A stretch of 64,000 bases of DNA. It comes from CBDAUN01 sp965200645. Lineage in GTDB: Bacteria; Pseudomonadota; Gammaproteobacteria; Arenicellales; JAJDZL01. The DNA is taken from NCBI GenBank assembly GCA_965200645.1, contig CBDAUN010000003.1, positions 558,001 through 622,000 on the forward strand, written 5' to 3'. The first letter of the stretch is position 1. Every line of letters begins with the position of its first letter. Below the pieces are notes generated by a model. The model was not told the origin of the DNA and did not search any database. It was given only the letters and a program-made list of their open reading frames with translations. Shown in pieces: positions 43,942 through 53,682 of this stretch. The translations under genes and the position numbers were made by a program.

Positions 43942-44916
43942 TCAATGCGCGTATACCACCGAATCCCCTATTCCACGAACTGTCATTTCAGGCACTTCGC
44001 CAATTGTAGTGACATTGAATGGGCCAATGATGCGACTATAGGCATTGACTGAACCTAACTGGTTGAGTCCTGTTACAAATTCACTATCTTGTTCCATACC
44101 CTTTCGGACAAATACTGATACATTCGACAAACTGTCGGAAAACACAATTTGCTCAACTTCGAGACCTTCAGATTTGTCCCAAGTTTGTGTGTGCTCAACT
44201 TTTCGAAAACCATCAGGAACCCACCCAACGGTCCACGAAGAGTATTCCACTGGTGACTTGTCCAAACCAAATTGGTCAAAATTCCAAATGTAATCTTCAC
44301 CCGTATAGATTGGATTCTGAATTTTGAGTTCTGTCCTGTCAGCCAAGATTAGTTCGACAAACATGCGACTATCAATGATGTTGAATTCATGATCTACAAG
44401 ATCCGAACGCAACAGGAGTCCCGTTTGCTGGTCTACCCATAAATCTTGCCCGAATCGCACATGATCCTTTGGTTGAAAAGTGATGCGGTCCACCTCTCGG
44501 CCAATCATCCGCTCCGATTTTGGAATCTTAACTTGGTAGTATTTTTTGTATTGCTCGATACTTGACGGATCAAAGTCTGGTGATCTGAATGACGGAATTC
44601 CTCCCTCTTTGTAGAAACCCTTTTTTACATCTGGAAAATAACACCAGGTACCTTTGTTTGTGCGTATGATTTCCTGAAATGTTCCATTTAGGGAAACATG
44701 CTTTTCCATAAAGCCATCTGGTTCAGCTATACGAGTAATCTCCATCAGGTTCCGGCCGGCGTCATTCAAATAAAGGTATGTTCCTTTGTAATTGACTTCA
44801 AACGATGCATTCCTCATCTTTCCTAGTATCGACTCTAGGGATTCCGATGCATAACTCGAGGGAAATGTGAAAGGTAACCCTGCCAACACCAAGAAAGTGG
44901 CAATTCGTTTGATCAA
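43942..44916 (-). CDS. rseB: sigma-E regulatory protein RseB (MucB)
   Basis: RseB is a periplasmic protein that binds the anti-sigma factor RseA and senses mislocalised lipopolysaccharide. The 324-residue product starts at a TTG (44916) preceded by AGGGGAG, and begins with a clean signal peptide (MIKRIATFLVLAGLPFTF, cleavage near SYA). The MucB/RseB N-domain (FEVNYKGTYLYLNDA) and C-domain (WTVGWVPDGFRKVEH) are visible. A longer frame to 45018 has no matching homology. It follows rseA; rseC does not follow. Confidence 0.92.
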   Translation of the reverse strand: MIKRIATFLVLAGLPFTFPSSYASESLESILGKMRNASFEVNYKGTYLYLNDAGRNLMEITRIAEPDGFMEKHVSLNGTFQEIIRTNKGTWCYFPDVKKGFYKEGGIPSFRSPDFDPSSIEQYKKYYQVKIPKSERMIGREVDRITFQPKDHVRFGQDLWVDQQTGLLLRSDLVDHEFNIIDSRMFVELILADRTELKIQNPIYTGEDYIWNFDQFGLDKSPVEYSSWTVGWVPDGFRKVEHTQTWDKSEGLEVEQIVFSDSLSNVSVFVRKGMEQDSEFVTGLNQLGSVNAYSRIIGPFNVTTIGEVPEMTVRGIGDSVVYAH

Positions 44917-44998
44917 CGTACTCCCCTTAAGATAAACAAAATGCCAAAATTTGATTTGAACCAGATAGCAATCGAAATAAGCAACCTGTGAATGTTGA

Positions 44999-45511
44999 CT
45001 ACTGGAGAAAAAACGCAACGTTGGAACTATGATTTCGCGCTAGAGCAATAATCAATTCGGTTTGCTCATTGCTTTGTTCTGCAACCTGAATTTGCGATTG
45101 TTCTAAGGTATGGATCGCGACCGAATTTTGCGGTGCCTGACTTGTTTCCTCAACTGTCAACATGACACCAGAAAACACGACAGTACTGATGCTCGCAGTT
45201 ACCGCTGCGCTACCTACCCATACTGGCACATTATTAAACGATTCTATAATTCTATTCTTTATCACAGACCAAACGCTCTCACGTTTCACGGTTCTAGTGC
45301 GTTGGGTAATTGCTAAGATTTTTGTAGCCAGGTTTGGCTGGTAGAATAACTCGGTTTTTTCACCCCTCATCCTGCTCTCCAGAATTTGGTAGGATCTGAA
45401 AGTTTCCCGAAGTTCTTCGCTTTCACTCAATCTGTGCATGATGTAATTGCACTCTTGTTCAGTACATTCGTCATCCAACAACGCAGATAAAATTTCAAGG
45501 TCGTCTTTCAT
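44999..45511 (-). CDS. rseA: anti-sigma-E factor RseA
   Basis: The 170-residue protein has the RseA N-terminal sigma-binding domain (LSALLDDECTEQECNYIMHR and ELRETFRSYQILESRMRGE), a single transmembrane segment at about residues 95-117 (VPVWVGSAAVTASISTVVF) and a short periplasmic tail rich in Gln and Glu. It should hold sigma-E at the membrane until DegS and RseP cleave it. It lies 45 bases after rpoE. Confidence 0.9.
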   Translation of the reverse strand: MKDDLEILSALLDDECTEQECNYIMHRLSESEELRETFRSYQILESRMRGEKTELFYQPNLATKILAITQRTRTVKRESVWSVIKNRIIESFNNVPVWVGSAAVTASISTVVFSGVMLTVEETSQAPQNSVAIHTLEQSQIQVAEQSNEQTELIIALARNHSSNVAFFLQ

Positions 45512-45556
45512 AACTATTCAAAACAAATATTGGAGTAAATCTTTACTGTATTAGTA

Positions 45557-46309
45557 TCAGTCTGCAAAATATAGTTCAATCTCTAGTTCTTTTTTCATCA
45601 ACTCACGCCCCCGAGAAATACGGGACCTTACGGTACCGACGGGGCATTTCATTACATAAGCAATATCTTCATAGGTTAAATTTCCGAATATTTTCAAATA
45701 CAGTGTCACTTTCATTTTTGAAGGTAGATTGTCTAGAGCATTCTCAATTTCTTCGATGCTTTCTTCTGTGATTTTATACTTAGCAACAGATTCAGGGTCG
45801 TAAGTGTGGGGATTATCTAAATCAGGTCCTACTGTTTGATGGCGTTCGAAATCATCTATTTCTCCAGGATTTTCATCATAACTGTCTGTTATATTTTCCC
45901 TCGAATCCATTTGCTTTAAACGATTCAAACTTAAACGTATCGCGATCGTGAACAACCATGTTTTGAAAGTAGATTTATGTAGGAATCCATCTATATTGAG
46001 AAATGATTTAATAAATGTATCTTGAACCAAGTCGTGGATATCTTCTGGATTTATGTCCCTATACTTATTCGAAAGAAATCTAGCAAGATTAATCTGGTAT
46101 GTATAGACGATGACTTCCCAAGCACAATTATTCTGATTTTTTTTCTCTTCTATTTCTAGTTCTATTTTTGCCGCTTTTGAAATTTCACTAGCACCATTAA
46201 GTTTATCCAACTTTTTCGTCAGCGAGTTAATGTCTGAATTCCTAGCTTGAATATCTAAAACCAGCCCCTTAATAACTTTATCCGTACCAAAATTCTCTTT
46301 AATTGACAT
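45557..46309 (-). CDS. rpoE: RNA polymerase sigma factor RpoE (extended N-terminus)
   Basis: The ECF sigma factor has region 2 at LVQDTFIKSFLNIDGF plus FKTWLFTIAIRLSLNRLK and region 4 at LPSKMKVTLYLKIFGNLTYE plus KCPVGTVRSRISRGRELM, close to E. coli RpoE. It is followed by rseA and rseB and opposite nadB, as in E. coli. At 250 residues it is about 60 longer than E. coli RpoE (191). The extra part is an N-terminal charged, probably coiled-coil segment, and the linker between the domains is also acidic and longer. The ATG at 46309 (AAGGGA just before it) is preferred over a GTG at 46330. Confidence 0.92.
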   Translation of the reverse strand: MSIKENFGTDKVIKGLVLDIQARNSDINSLTKKLDKLNGASEISKAAKIELEIEEKKNQNNCAWEVIVYTYQINLARFLSNKYRDINPEDIHDLVQDTFIKSFLNIDGFLHKSTFKTWLFTIAIRLSLNRLKQMDSRENITDSYDENPGEIDDFERHQTVGPDLDNPHTYDPESVAKYKITEESIEEIENALDNLPSKMKVTLYLKIFGNLTYEDIAYVMKCPVGTVRSRISRGRELMKKELEIELYFAD

Positions 46310-46359
46310 TGATCCCTTGCTATCCGGCACTCACGCTTTGCCCTTCAAGGGACACATTA

Positions 46360-46386
46360 TTTGACAACAACACAACAACAAAGTTC
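46360..46386 (-). promoter_or_regulatory. sigma-E-type promoter of rpoE
   Basis: On the minus strand GAACTT (46381-46386) is followed after exactly 16 bases by TCAAA (46360-46364). This matches the sigma-E consensus (GGAACTT, 15-16 bases, TCAAA/TCTGA). The start point would be near 46353, about 45 bases before the rpoE ATG, so the operon is probably autoactivated as in E. coli. Confidence 0.75.
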
Positions 46387-46580
46387 TGAACGGTCAATGA
46401 AAACATTTGCAATAACCTATTGGACTTGCTTCGGTCATGAAGCACAAACAATTTTTATACTAATTCGCAAATTTTGCAGAAGCCTACACTGCAAAAGCGG
46501 AACAACAGGCGAGCGGCGTAGCCTTACAGTAAAATTTTTATTGAAAAAATTTTGAAGTATCGACAATTTCATTATACTTC

Positions 46581-48203
46581 ATGGAAAAATCTTCAGATAT
46601 TACCGTCGTAGGCAGTGGTCTTTCCGGACTCACACTTGCGCTTAAATTAGCTAATGCGGGATTCAAGGTTCTTGTCGTTAGCAAAGACGCCCTTGAGGAA
46701 AATTCCAGTTACTATGCACAAGGCGGAATTGCCGCCGTGTGGAGTCTGGATGACTCGTTTGACTCCCATGTTCAAGATACCATGCAAGCTGGTGCTGGCT
46801 TATGCAATCCTTCCACTGTAGACAAAGTTGTCAGTAAGGGGCCAAAGGCCATTCAATGGCTGATTGATAACGGTGTTTTGTTTGACCGCCGTTCCAAGAG
46901 CGGCAAGCATGCGGATGAATATCACCTCACCAAAGAAGGTGGGCACTCCAAACGACGGGTGATTCATGTTGCCGACGCGACTGGAAGAAAGGTAGGAAAC
47001 ACGCTGGTTTCACGGGTTAGAGAACATCTAAACATCGATGTTCTGGAACATCACATCGCTATTGAATTGATTACTGAACAGTTACCGGAATCATCAAATC
47101 GCAGATGCAAAGGACTATATGGGCTCGATATCCAGAGCAATGAAACAATAACCATCGCCTCCAATCATGTTGTATTGGCTACCGGCGGTGCCTCCAAGAC
47201 TTATCTTTACACGAGTAATCCAGACACATCTACGGGAGATGGCATTGCCATGGCCTGGCGAGCTGGTTGCCGAGTTGCCAATATGGAGTTCGTTCAGTTT
47301 CACCCCACTTGTCTTTTTCACCCTCACGCAAAATCCTTTTTGGTTACTGAAGCAATTCGAGGTGAGGGGGGTAAGTTGATTTTACCTAATGGTAAGAAGT
47401 TCATGCACAAGTATGACGAGCGCGAGGAACTTGCACCTCGTGACATTGTTGCACGGGCGATTGACCGAGAGATGAAAACGGGTGGACTTGACTGTGTATA
47501 TCTGGATGTCAGCTTTCATACTGAAGAATTTTTGAACTCACATTTTCCAACTGTGCGCAGTAAGTGTCTTTCGTTTGGAATGGATATGGTGAGTGAACCT
47601 ATCCCCGTAGTGCCAGCCGCACACTACACTTGCGGCGGAATCGTAGTGGATTTGAACGCCAAAACCGATGTCGATGGTCTTTATGCTATAGGGGAGTGTG
47701 CTTGTACTGGACTGCATGGCGCAAATCGACTGGCCAGCAATTCACTTTTGGAGTGCCTGGTTTTTGCAGATGCTGCTTTCGAAGATATTGCAAGACTACA
47801 GAATCAAAGTAACCCTCCTTCCTATCTGTTACCTGCTTGGGATGCGAGTCAAGTTAGTGACCCAGATGAACTAGTTGTCATCACCCACAACTGGGGTGAA
47901 CTTAGAAGGTTGATGTGGAACTATGTAGGAATTGTAAGAACCAAGAAACGACTATTGCGTGCACTTCATCGGGTTGATCTGCTGGCCGATGAAGTAAAGG
48001 AGTTCTATAGCAGTTTTGTCGTGAATCGAGACCTGATCGAGTTGAGAAATCTGGTTCTAGTTGCAGAACTAATCGTTCGCAGTGCACTAAGTCGTGAAGA
48101 AAGCCGCGGACTGCATCACATCCTGGACCACCCTGAAGTTAATTCCGAACTTGCGCACGACACGATATTGCAACCACCTCAACGTCGTAAGCCACAGCAA
48201 TAA
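46581..48203 (+). CDS. nadB: L-aspartate oxidase
   Basis: NadB oxidises aspartate to iminoaspartate, the first step of de novo NAD synthesis. The 540-residue flavoprotein has an N-terminal FAD dinucleotide fold (VVGSGLSGLTLALKLA), the SSYYAQGGIAAVW motif, QFHPTCLF, and EAIRGEGG for substrate binding. It is related to SdhA but ends with the NadB-type C-terminus and lacks the SdhA flavin-linking motif. The gene is divergent from rpoE, the E. coli arrangement. Confidence 0.95.
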   Translation: MEKSSDITVVGSGLSGLTLALKLANAGFKVLVVSKDALEENSSYYAQGGIAAVWSLDDSFDSHVQDTMQAGAGLCNPSTVDKVVSKGPKAIQWLIDNGVLFDRRSKSGKHADEYHLTKEGGHSKRRVIHVADATGRKVGNTLVSRVREHLNIDVLEHHIAIELITEQLPESSNRRCKGLYGLDIQSNETITIASNHVVLATGGASKTYLYTSNPDTSTGDGIAMAWRAGCRVANMEFVQFHPTCLFHPHAKSFLVTEAIRGEGGKLILPNGKKFMHKYDEREELAPRDIVARAIDREMKTGGLDCVYLDVSFHTEEFLNSHFPTVRSKCLSFGMDMVSEPIPVVPAAHYTCGGIVVDLNAKTDVDGLYAIGECACTGLHGANRLASNSLLECLVFADAAFEDIARLQNQSNPPSYLLPAWDASQVSDPDELVVITHNWGELRRLMWNYVGIVRTKKRLLRALHRVDLLADEVKEFYSSFVVNRDLIELRNLVLVAELIVRSALSREESRGLHHILDHPEVNSELAHDTILQPPQRRKPQQ

Positions 48204-48215
48204 GTCTGTACTAGC

Positions 48216-49853
48216 CTAATAGTCCGGCTGCCAAGTCATTGAATCGATTAAATATTCGACATCTTCTGATGAGTCGACATCACTGAGACCTTGGGCAATA
48301 GCACTTTTGGCTACTGCGATTGCTATATCCCGACTTAGGACTCTAATTCCATCTAACTCCGGCAACAAGGATGAACCTAGTATTTTTGCTTTCGGACAGG
48401 CAGCTCCGATAACCTTGGCCACTGCAGTCATGATGTCCACAGTCACGTGCTTTGCCTTCACCGCAGTCAGCCCCAACCCTAGACCAGGGAACGCATAAGC
48501 GTTGTTGCATTGAGCAATACGATAACTGATACCACCGTACTGCACATCCGGAAATGGACTGCCAGTTGCCACTAGAGCTTGCCCATCTGTCCAATTAATC
48601 AAATCTTCAGGTGTGGCTTCAGCTCGGGAAGTTGGATTTGATAATGGGAAGATTATCGGTCTGGAGGTTCTCGACTTCATTTCCTCGATTATTTCTCGAG
48701 TAAATAGTCCCGGTTGTCCCGACACCCCGATTAATATGTCCGGAGAAACGTTGCGAAGAACTCCAATCAAATCCAGTCCACCGGACCAATGTTCAAATTC
48801 CGACAACTCACGCGCAAATGGGCGCTGGTAGGATTCGATAGGTCGGGTATCCTCCCGTATCAACCCAAACTGATCAACCAGGTAAATCGCACGTGTAGCG
48901 GCTTCAGCATTGTCACCGGAGTCGATCATCGAATTTACACAACCCTGTGCAATGCCACATCCTGCCGAACCTGCACCAACAATCACAATTTTGCAATCCG
49001 AAAGGCGCTTACCAGCCGCTGTACAGGCCGCAGTCAAACTGCCTACCGTAACCGCTGCCGTGCCCTGAATATCGTCATTGAAGCAGCAAAGTCGATTTTG
49101 AAAATTCTTCAGTAGACGGGTTGCATTCATCGGCCCAAAGTCCTCAAACTGAACGACTGCATCTGGCCATCTCAGGTGGATACTCATCAATACCATTTCA
49201 ACGAATTCGTCGTAATCCTCGCCTCTTATGCGCTCGTGTTGCCAGCCCACATAAAATGGATCTTTAAGCAGTAGTTCGTTATTCGTACCTACATCAAGCA
49301 ATATAGGCAATGTAACCTTGGGATCAATTCCTCCTAATGCTGAGTAGAGCGACAACTTGCCGATCGGTATGCCCATTCCGCCAACACCTTGATCGCCAAT
49401 TCCTAAAATGGATTCACTGTCGGTGATCACTATGATCTTTACCGAATTGTTGGAGGCATTAGCTAGAATTTTACCTATGTAGTTTCGCTCTGGGTAACTG
49501 ACGAACAGCCCTCTTGGTTTCCGATAGATTTCCGAAAACAAGCGACAGGCATCACCTACAGTCGGGGTATAGATAATCGGGATCATTTCCGCTGCATTAT
49601 CCATAACCAGTCGATAAAACAACGTTTCATTTAAGTCTTGAAGCTGGCGTAGGTAAATGTGCTTTTCTAAGTCATTGGTCTTGATCACATACGCCCTATA
49701 GGCTCGCTGAACCTGTTGTTCGAGTATTTCCTCACGATACGGCAGCAGACCAAGCAAATCCATATCAATCCGCTCTTTTCTGGTATAGGCGGTCCCCTTA
49801 TTGAACTGTGGAAGTTCGAGCAGTTGTTGACCTCGAGGTTTTGATCGGCTCAT
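48216..49853 (-). CDS. maeA: NAD-dependent malic enzyme (oxaloacetate-decarboxylating)
   Basis: The 545-residue enzyme converts malate to pyruvate and CO2. It has the large-subunit malic enzyme layout: IPIIYTPTVGDACRLFSE near residue 90, the catalytic lysine region, the metal site FEDFGPMNA, the signature FNDDIQGTAAVTVG near 250 and the NAD fold IVGAGSAGCGIAQG. It converges with nadB 12 bases apart and lies just downstream of sdhE, so it may share the end of the succinate dehydrogenase transcript. Confidence 0.95.
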   Translation of the reverse strand: MSRSKPRGQQLLELPQFNKGTAYTRKERIDMDLLGLLPYREEILEQQVQRAYRAYVIKTNDLEKHIYLRQLQDLNETLFYRLVMDNAAEMIPIIYTPTVGDACRLFSEIYRKPRGLFVSYPERNYIGKILANASNNSVKIIVITDSESILGIGDQGVGGMGIPIGKLSLYSALGGIDPKVTLPILLDVGTNNELLLKDPFYVGWQHERIRGEDYDEFVEMVLMSIHLRWPDAVVQFEDFGPMNATRLLKNFQNRLCCFNDDIQGTAAVTVGSLTAACTAAGKRLSDCKIVIVGAGSAGCGIAQGCVNSMIDSGDNAEAATRAIYLVDQFGLIREDTRPIESYQRPFARELSEFEHWSGGLDLIGVLRNVSPDILIGVSGQPGLFTREIIEEMKSRTSRPIIFPLSNPTSRAEATPEDLINWTDGQALVATGSPFPDVQYGGISYRIAQCNNAYAFPGLGLGLTAVKAKHVTVDIMTAVAKVIGAACPKAKILGSSLLPELDGIRVLSRDIAIAVAKSAIAQGLSDVDSSEDVEYLIDSMTWQPDY

Positions 49854-49873
49854 ATTGTTTTGCCAAGAAGTGA

Positions 49874-50146
49874 TTATTTGAATTGTGGCAAAAAGCCTTC
49901 AAAGTCGTGGCGAATCTTTTGAACCACTGATGCTGACTGAGCATCATCAGGTCTGAAACCATTGATCAGCCATGCATTCAATTCGTCATGTCTGTGTTCG
50001 AGCAACTCGCTTAGAATGCAGCGCTCTTGTTCAGAAAGAGAGTCATACTGTCTTTCAACAAAACCGATTAACAATGTGTCGAGTTCCCGCGTCCCCTGCC
50101 GACACCTCCAGAGTAACTTGTTTCTGAGAATTTGGCTTCGTTGCAA
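49874..50146 (-). CDS. sdhE: succinate dehydrogenase flavinylation factor SdhE
   Basis: The 90-residue protein matches the SdhE/DUF339 family: RNKLLWRCRQGTRELDTLL contains the R-x-G-x-x-E core in the form RQGTRE, followed by YDSLSEQERCILSELLEHRH. It promotes covalent FAD attachment to SdhA. It lies eight bases after sdhB, so the assembly factor is made with its target enzyme. Confidence 0.93.
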   Translation of the reverse strand: MQRSQILRNKLLWRCRQGTRELDTLLIGFVERQYDSLSEQERCILSELLEHRHDELNAWLINGFRPDDAQSASVVQKIRHDFEGFLPQFK

Positions 50147-50154
50147 AACTAACG

Positions 50155-50931
50155 TTAGTGACGAGAGGCGAGCAGCATCTTAATCTCCGCTATCGCCTTG
50201 CCAGGGTTGAGATGCTTGGGACATGTATTGGTGCAGTTCATAATGGTATGACAACGATATAGTCGGAATGGATCTTCCAATTCATCAAGACGCTCGCCCA
50301 CCGACTCATCCCGGCTATCTGCAATCCAACGATATGCTTGAAGCAAAATAGCCGGTCCAAGATAACGGTCACTGTTCCACCAGTAGCTAGGACAGCTCGT
50401 CGAACAACATGCACAAAGAATACACTCGTATAAACCATCTAGTTGTGCTCGCTCTTCGACTGATTGAAGGGTTTCACGATCACCTGCTGGTGACTTTTTC
50501 TGCAACCATGGTTTGATGGAAGCATATTGTGCATAAAAATGAGTAAAGTCTGGGACCAAGTCCTTTATCACTTCCATGTGCGGCAATGGGTAAATATTCA
50601 CCGCACCACGAACATCCTCAATTGGCTTAATGCAAGCCAAGGTGTTTGTGCCATCAATGTTCATTGCACAGGAACCGCAGATTCCCTCTCGGCAAGATCG
50701 ACGAAATGTTAACGTTGAATCAATATCATTTTTGATTTTGATTAGCGCATCCAGAACCATCGGACCACAACTGTCCAAGTCCAATTCATAGGTATCCATG
50801 CTTGGGTTTTCACCGGCATCCGGACTCCACCGATAAATCTTGAAGTTCTTTAAGTTGTTTCCGCCAGTTTGCGCAGGAAACTTACGTCCTTGTTTTATGG
50901 TTGAATTCTTTGGAAGTCTGAGCTGTGCCAC
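50155..50931 (-). CDS. sdhB: succinate dehydrogenase iron-sulfur subunit
   Basis: SdhB carries electrons from FAD to quinone through three clusters. The ligand motifs are CREGICGSCAMNIDGTNTLAC for the [2Fe-2S] cluster, CILCACCSTSCPSYW for the [4Fe-4S] cluster, and CHTIMNCTNTCPKHLNP for the [3Fe-4S] cluster, with its third ligand in the first motif region. The 258-residue length is slightly more than E. coli SdhB because of an extra N-terminal stretch of about 20 residues. Confidence 0.97.
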   Translation of the reverse strand: MAQLRLPKNSTIKQGRKFPAQTGGNNLKNFKIYRWSPDAGENPSMDTYELDLDSCGPMVLDALIKIKNDIDSTLTFRRSCREGICGSCAMNIDGTNTLACIKPIEDVRGAVNIYPLPHMEVIKDLVPDFTHFYAQYASIKPWLQKKSPAGDRETLQSVEERAQLDGLYECILCACCSTSCPSYWWNSDRYLGPAILLQAYRWIADSRDESVGERLDELEDPFRLYRCHTIMNCTNTCPKHLNPGKAIAEIKMLLASRH

Positions 50932-50946
50932 TGGTTCTTGCCTTTA

Positions 50947-52749
50947 TCAATAAACTCTTGCTCTCGGTGCGATTACATCAACGTCGTCAGTCAATGTAAA
51001 CATGTTCACCGGTCGATAGTCTAGTTTAACCTGTCCGTCCTCACTGAGTGTTGAAAGTGTGTGCTTCATCCAATTTTCATCATCTCGGTCCGGAAAATCT
51101 TCCCTTGCGTGTGCACCTCTGCTCTCCGTTCGGTTTACGGCGGAATGAGCCGTTACCACAGCCTGTCGAATCAGGTTATCAAGTTCCAGTGTTTCGACAA
51201 GATCAGTGTTCCAAATCATTGAACGATCTTCCAACCCCAAATCTTGCAGTCCGTCCCAAACTTCTTGCAAACTCTCCACCCCTTGACTTAGTGTTTCTCC
51301 AGTTCGAAAAACAGCACAGTATCTTTGCATAATTTTTTGCATTTTGTCTCTAAGGTGTGCGGTTCGAGTGGCACCGTCACAGTGCCGCAAGCGATCAAAG
51401 TGGTCAATACATTCATGCTCGATGTTTCGTGGTAGTGAGCGTATGGACTGATCTGCTCGAACCAACTGATATGCCTGTTGCGCGGCAGCATCACCAAACA
51501 CTACCAAATCCAACAAGGAATTTGAACCTAGTCGGTTTGCTCCATGCACGGATACACAAGCCGTTTCACCAATCGCGAGCAGACCCCGCACCAACACGTC
51601 AGAGCCCCCGTCCCTGCCCACAACAACTTCGCCTAGGTAGTTGGTTGGAATTCCTCCCATATTGTAGTGAACCGTTGGAATAACTGGAATTGGTGACTTA
51701 GTGACATCGACACCGGAAAATATTTTCGCTGTTTCGGATATTCCGGGCAGTCGAGCCTGCAACACTTCAGGTCCCAAATGCTCCAAGTGAAGATGTATGT
51801 GATCCGCTTCGCTGCCAACCCCTCTTCCAGCTTGAATTTCCATCGTCATGGAACGGCTAACCACATCCCTGGAAGCCAAATCCTTTGCATTCGGTGCATA
51901 GCGTTCCATAAATCGCTCACCTTCCGAATTGGTCAGATAACCGCCCTCACCTCTCGCACCTTCTGTTATGAGACAACCCGACCCATAAATTCCGGTGGGA
52001 TGAAACTGAACAAATTCCATATCCTGAAGCGGCAGCCCCGCTCGAAGCACCATCGCATTACCGTCCCCGGTACAAGTATGTGCTGAGGTACAGGAAAAAT
52101 AGGCTCGCCCATAACCACCGGTTGCGAGAATGGTCACTTTTGACTTAAATCGGTGCAGGGTGCCATCCTCTAAGCACCATGCCATTACGCCACGACACTC
52201 ACCATTGTCCATCAACAAATCGAGTGCGAAGTATTCAATATAAAACTCAGCCTTGTGCTTGATTGCCTGTTGATACAAAGCATGTAAAATTGCATGACCG
52301 GTTCGGTCGGCAGCAGCACAAGTACGCATGGCCTGTCCTTCACCATAATGAGTGGTCATACCACCAAATGCACGCTGATAAATTCTGCCGTCTTCGGTTC
52401 TTGAAAAAGGAACGCCGTAATGTTCCAGTTCTACCACCGCCCTCGGGGCTTCTCGGCACATGTACTCGATAGCATCTTGATCACCCAGCCAATCGGAACC
52501 TTTTACGGTGTCATACATATGCCAGCGCCAGTCGTCATCGGTCATGTTGCCCATCGCAGCACTGATCCCGCCTTGCGCAGCAACTGTGTGACTGCGGGTT
52601 GGAAACACTTTGGTAATACATGCTGTGGTCAAACCCATCGATGCCACACCAAACGCAGCTCGAAGGCCAGCACCGCCAGCTCCTACAACCACTACATCGT
52701 AGGAATGGTCAATGATTTCATAAGACGTCAGTGACACTTCGTCATCCAA
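50947..52749 (-). CDS. sdhA: succinate dehydrogenase flavoprotein subunit
   Basis: The 600-residue catalytic subunit has the FAD fold VVVGAGGAGLRAAFG, the flavin-linking histidine in TRSHTVAAQGGISAAMGN, the substrate motif QFHPTGIYGSG and the RGAHAREDFPDRDD C-terminal region. It lies directly after sdhD with no gap. Confidence 0.97.
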   Translation of the reverse strand: MDDEVSLTSYEIIDHSYDVVVVGAGGAGLRAAFGVASMGLTTACITKVFPTRSHTVAAQGGISAAMGNMTDDDWRWHMYDTVKGSDWLGDQDAIEYMCREAPRAVVELEHYGVPFSRTEDGRIYQRAFGGMTTHYGEGQAMRTCAAADRTGHAILHALYQQAIKHKAEFYIEYFALDLLMDNGECRGVMAWCLEDGTLHRFKSKVTILATGGYGRAYFSCTSAHTCTGDGNAMVLRAGLPLQDMEFVQFHPTGIYGSGCLITEGARGEGGYLTNSEGERFMERYAPNAKDLASRDVVSRSMTMEIQAGRGVGSEADHIHLHLEHLGPEVLQARLPGISETAKIFSGVDVTKSPIPVIPTVHYNMGGIPTNYLGEVVVGRDGGSDVLVRGLLAIGETACVSVHGANRLGSNSLLDLVVFGDAAAQQAYQLVRADQSIRSLPRNIEHECIDHFDRLRHCDGATRTAHLRDKMQKIMQRYCAVFRTGETLSQGVESLQEVWDGLQDLGLEDRSMIWNTDLVETLELDNLIRQAVVTAHSAVNRTESRGAHAREDFPDRDDENWMKHTLSTLSEDGQVKLDYRPVNMFTLTDDVDVIAPRARVY

Positions 52750-53127
52750 TCATATTGATAAATGCAATATTGAGATAATGCTCAGTATGGCCAGAATTGC
52801 TGAAATGAATTTAACCCCCAATATGCTGGTGATTTTCACGCCTTCATGGTGAACGTAATCTTCGATCACCACCTGCATACCTAGTTGCAGGTGATAGAAA
52901 AGTGCTACCACGAAGGCAATCAGCAATGTCGCAACCCACGGTGAAGCTATCCAACCGTATACCTCAAATTGGCAGGCACCAATCATTCTGGGGAGTGAAA
53001 AAGCAAACCATAATGTCAAAGGAACCAATGCAATCGCTGTGATGCGTTGCCACCACCAATGCATAGACCCCTGCTTTGCAGATCCCAGTCCAACGACTCG
53101 TGATAGAGGTGATCGAAAACTTGCCAT
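52750..53127 (-). CDS. sdhD: succinate dehydrogenase membrane anchor SdhD
   Basis: The 125-residue protein has three transmembrane helices and the haem/quinone motif LQLGMQVVIEDYVHHEG. I start at the ATG at 53127, giving MASFRSPLSRVVGLGSAK, which agrees with related anchors and leaves seven bases after sdhC. A longer frame from 53172 overlaps sdhC without homology. Confidence 0.92.
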   Translation of the reverse strand: MASFRSPLSRVVGLGSAKQGSMHWWWQRITAIALVPLTLWFAFSLPRMIGACQFEVYGWIASPWVATLLIAFVVALFYHLQLGMQVVIEDYVHHEGVKITSILGVKFISAILAILSIISILHLSI

Positions 53128-53134
53128 TACAAAA

Positions 53135-53524
53135 CTACATACAGGCGGTATAGCCAACGATCCAAACGGCAAACGTTAAAACGACGCTCGTGATGATGAC
53201 AGCCCAACCACTTCGGTATACCTGAACGAGGTCGAATCCTCGACCTATGTCCCAAAACAGGTGTCGGACCCCATTACACAGGTGATAAAACGCGGCAAAT
53301 GTCCAGGCAAACAAAAATAGTTTTCCCCAGATAGTGTCCAATTTTCTGTAGATGGAGCCAAACAGATTTTGATCGAAGGCGGCTGCAAATAGCCAAAATG
53401 CTATCAATACCGCGCCTCCGGCAAGTACGATTCCGGTAAGTCGGTGAAGAATTGAAAGCACCGACGTCAACTGACGACGGTAAATCTGAAGATGTGGGGA
53501 TAGTGGCCTTGAATGACGAATCAT
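53135..53524 (-). CDS. sdhC: succinate dehydrogenase cytochrome b556 subunit SdhC
   Basis: The 129-residue membrane subunit begins RPLSPHLQIYRRQLTSVLS, has the S-x-x-H-R motif in LSILHRLTGIVL and the haem-ligand region AFYHLCNGVRHLFWD, with three hydrophobic helices. It starts the sdhCDAB-sdhE operon. Confidence 0.95.
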   Translation of the reverse strand: MIRHSRPLSPHLQIYRRQLTSVLSILHRLTGIVLAGGAVLIAFWLFAAAFDQNLFGSIYRKLDTIWGKLFLFAWTFAAFYHLCNGVRHLFWDIGRGFDLVQVYRSGWAVIITSVVLTFAVWIVGYTACM

Positions 53525-53682
53525 CTGTCTTCAGTCGATCGTCTTAGATACAGTTTGAAGGTGAAGTTTTCATACGAGTATTCTTAAAACGAGTTCGGCT
53601 TGAATAACTGCCAGGTAACCTATGGTGTGAAAATCCTATTCTATAATTGATTCATACAATATGAATTGCAATTCTCAAAGAG

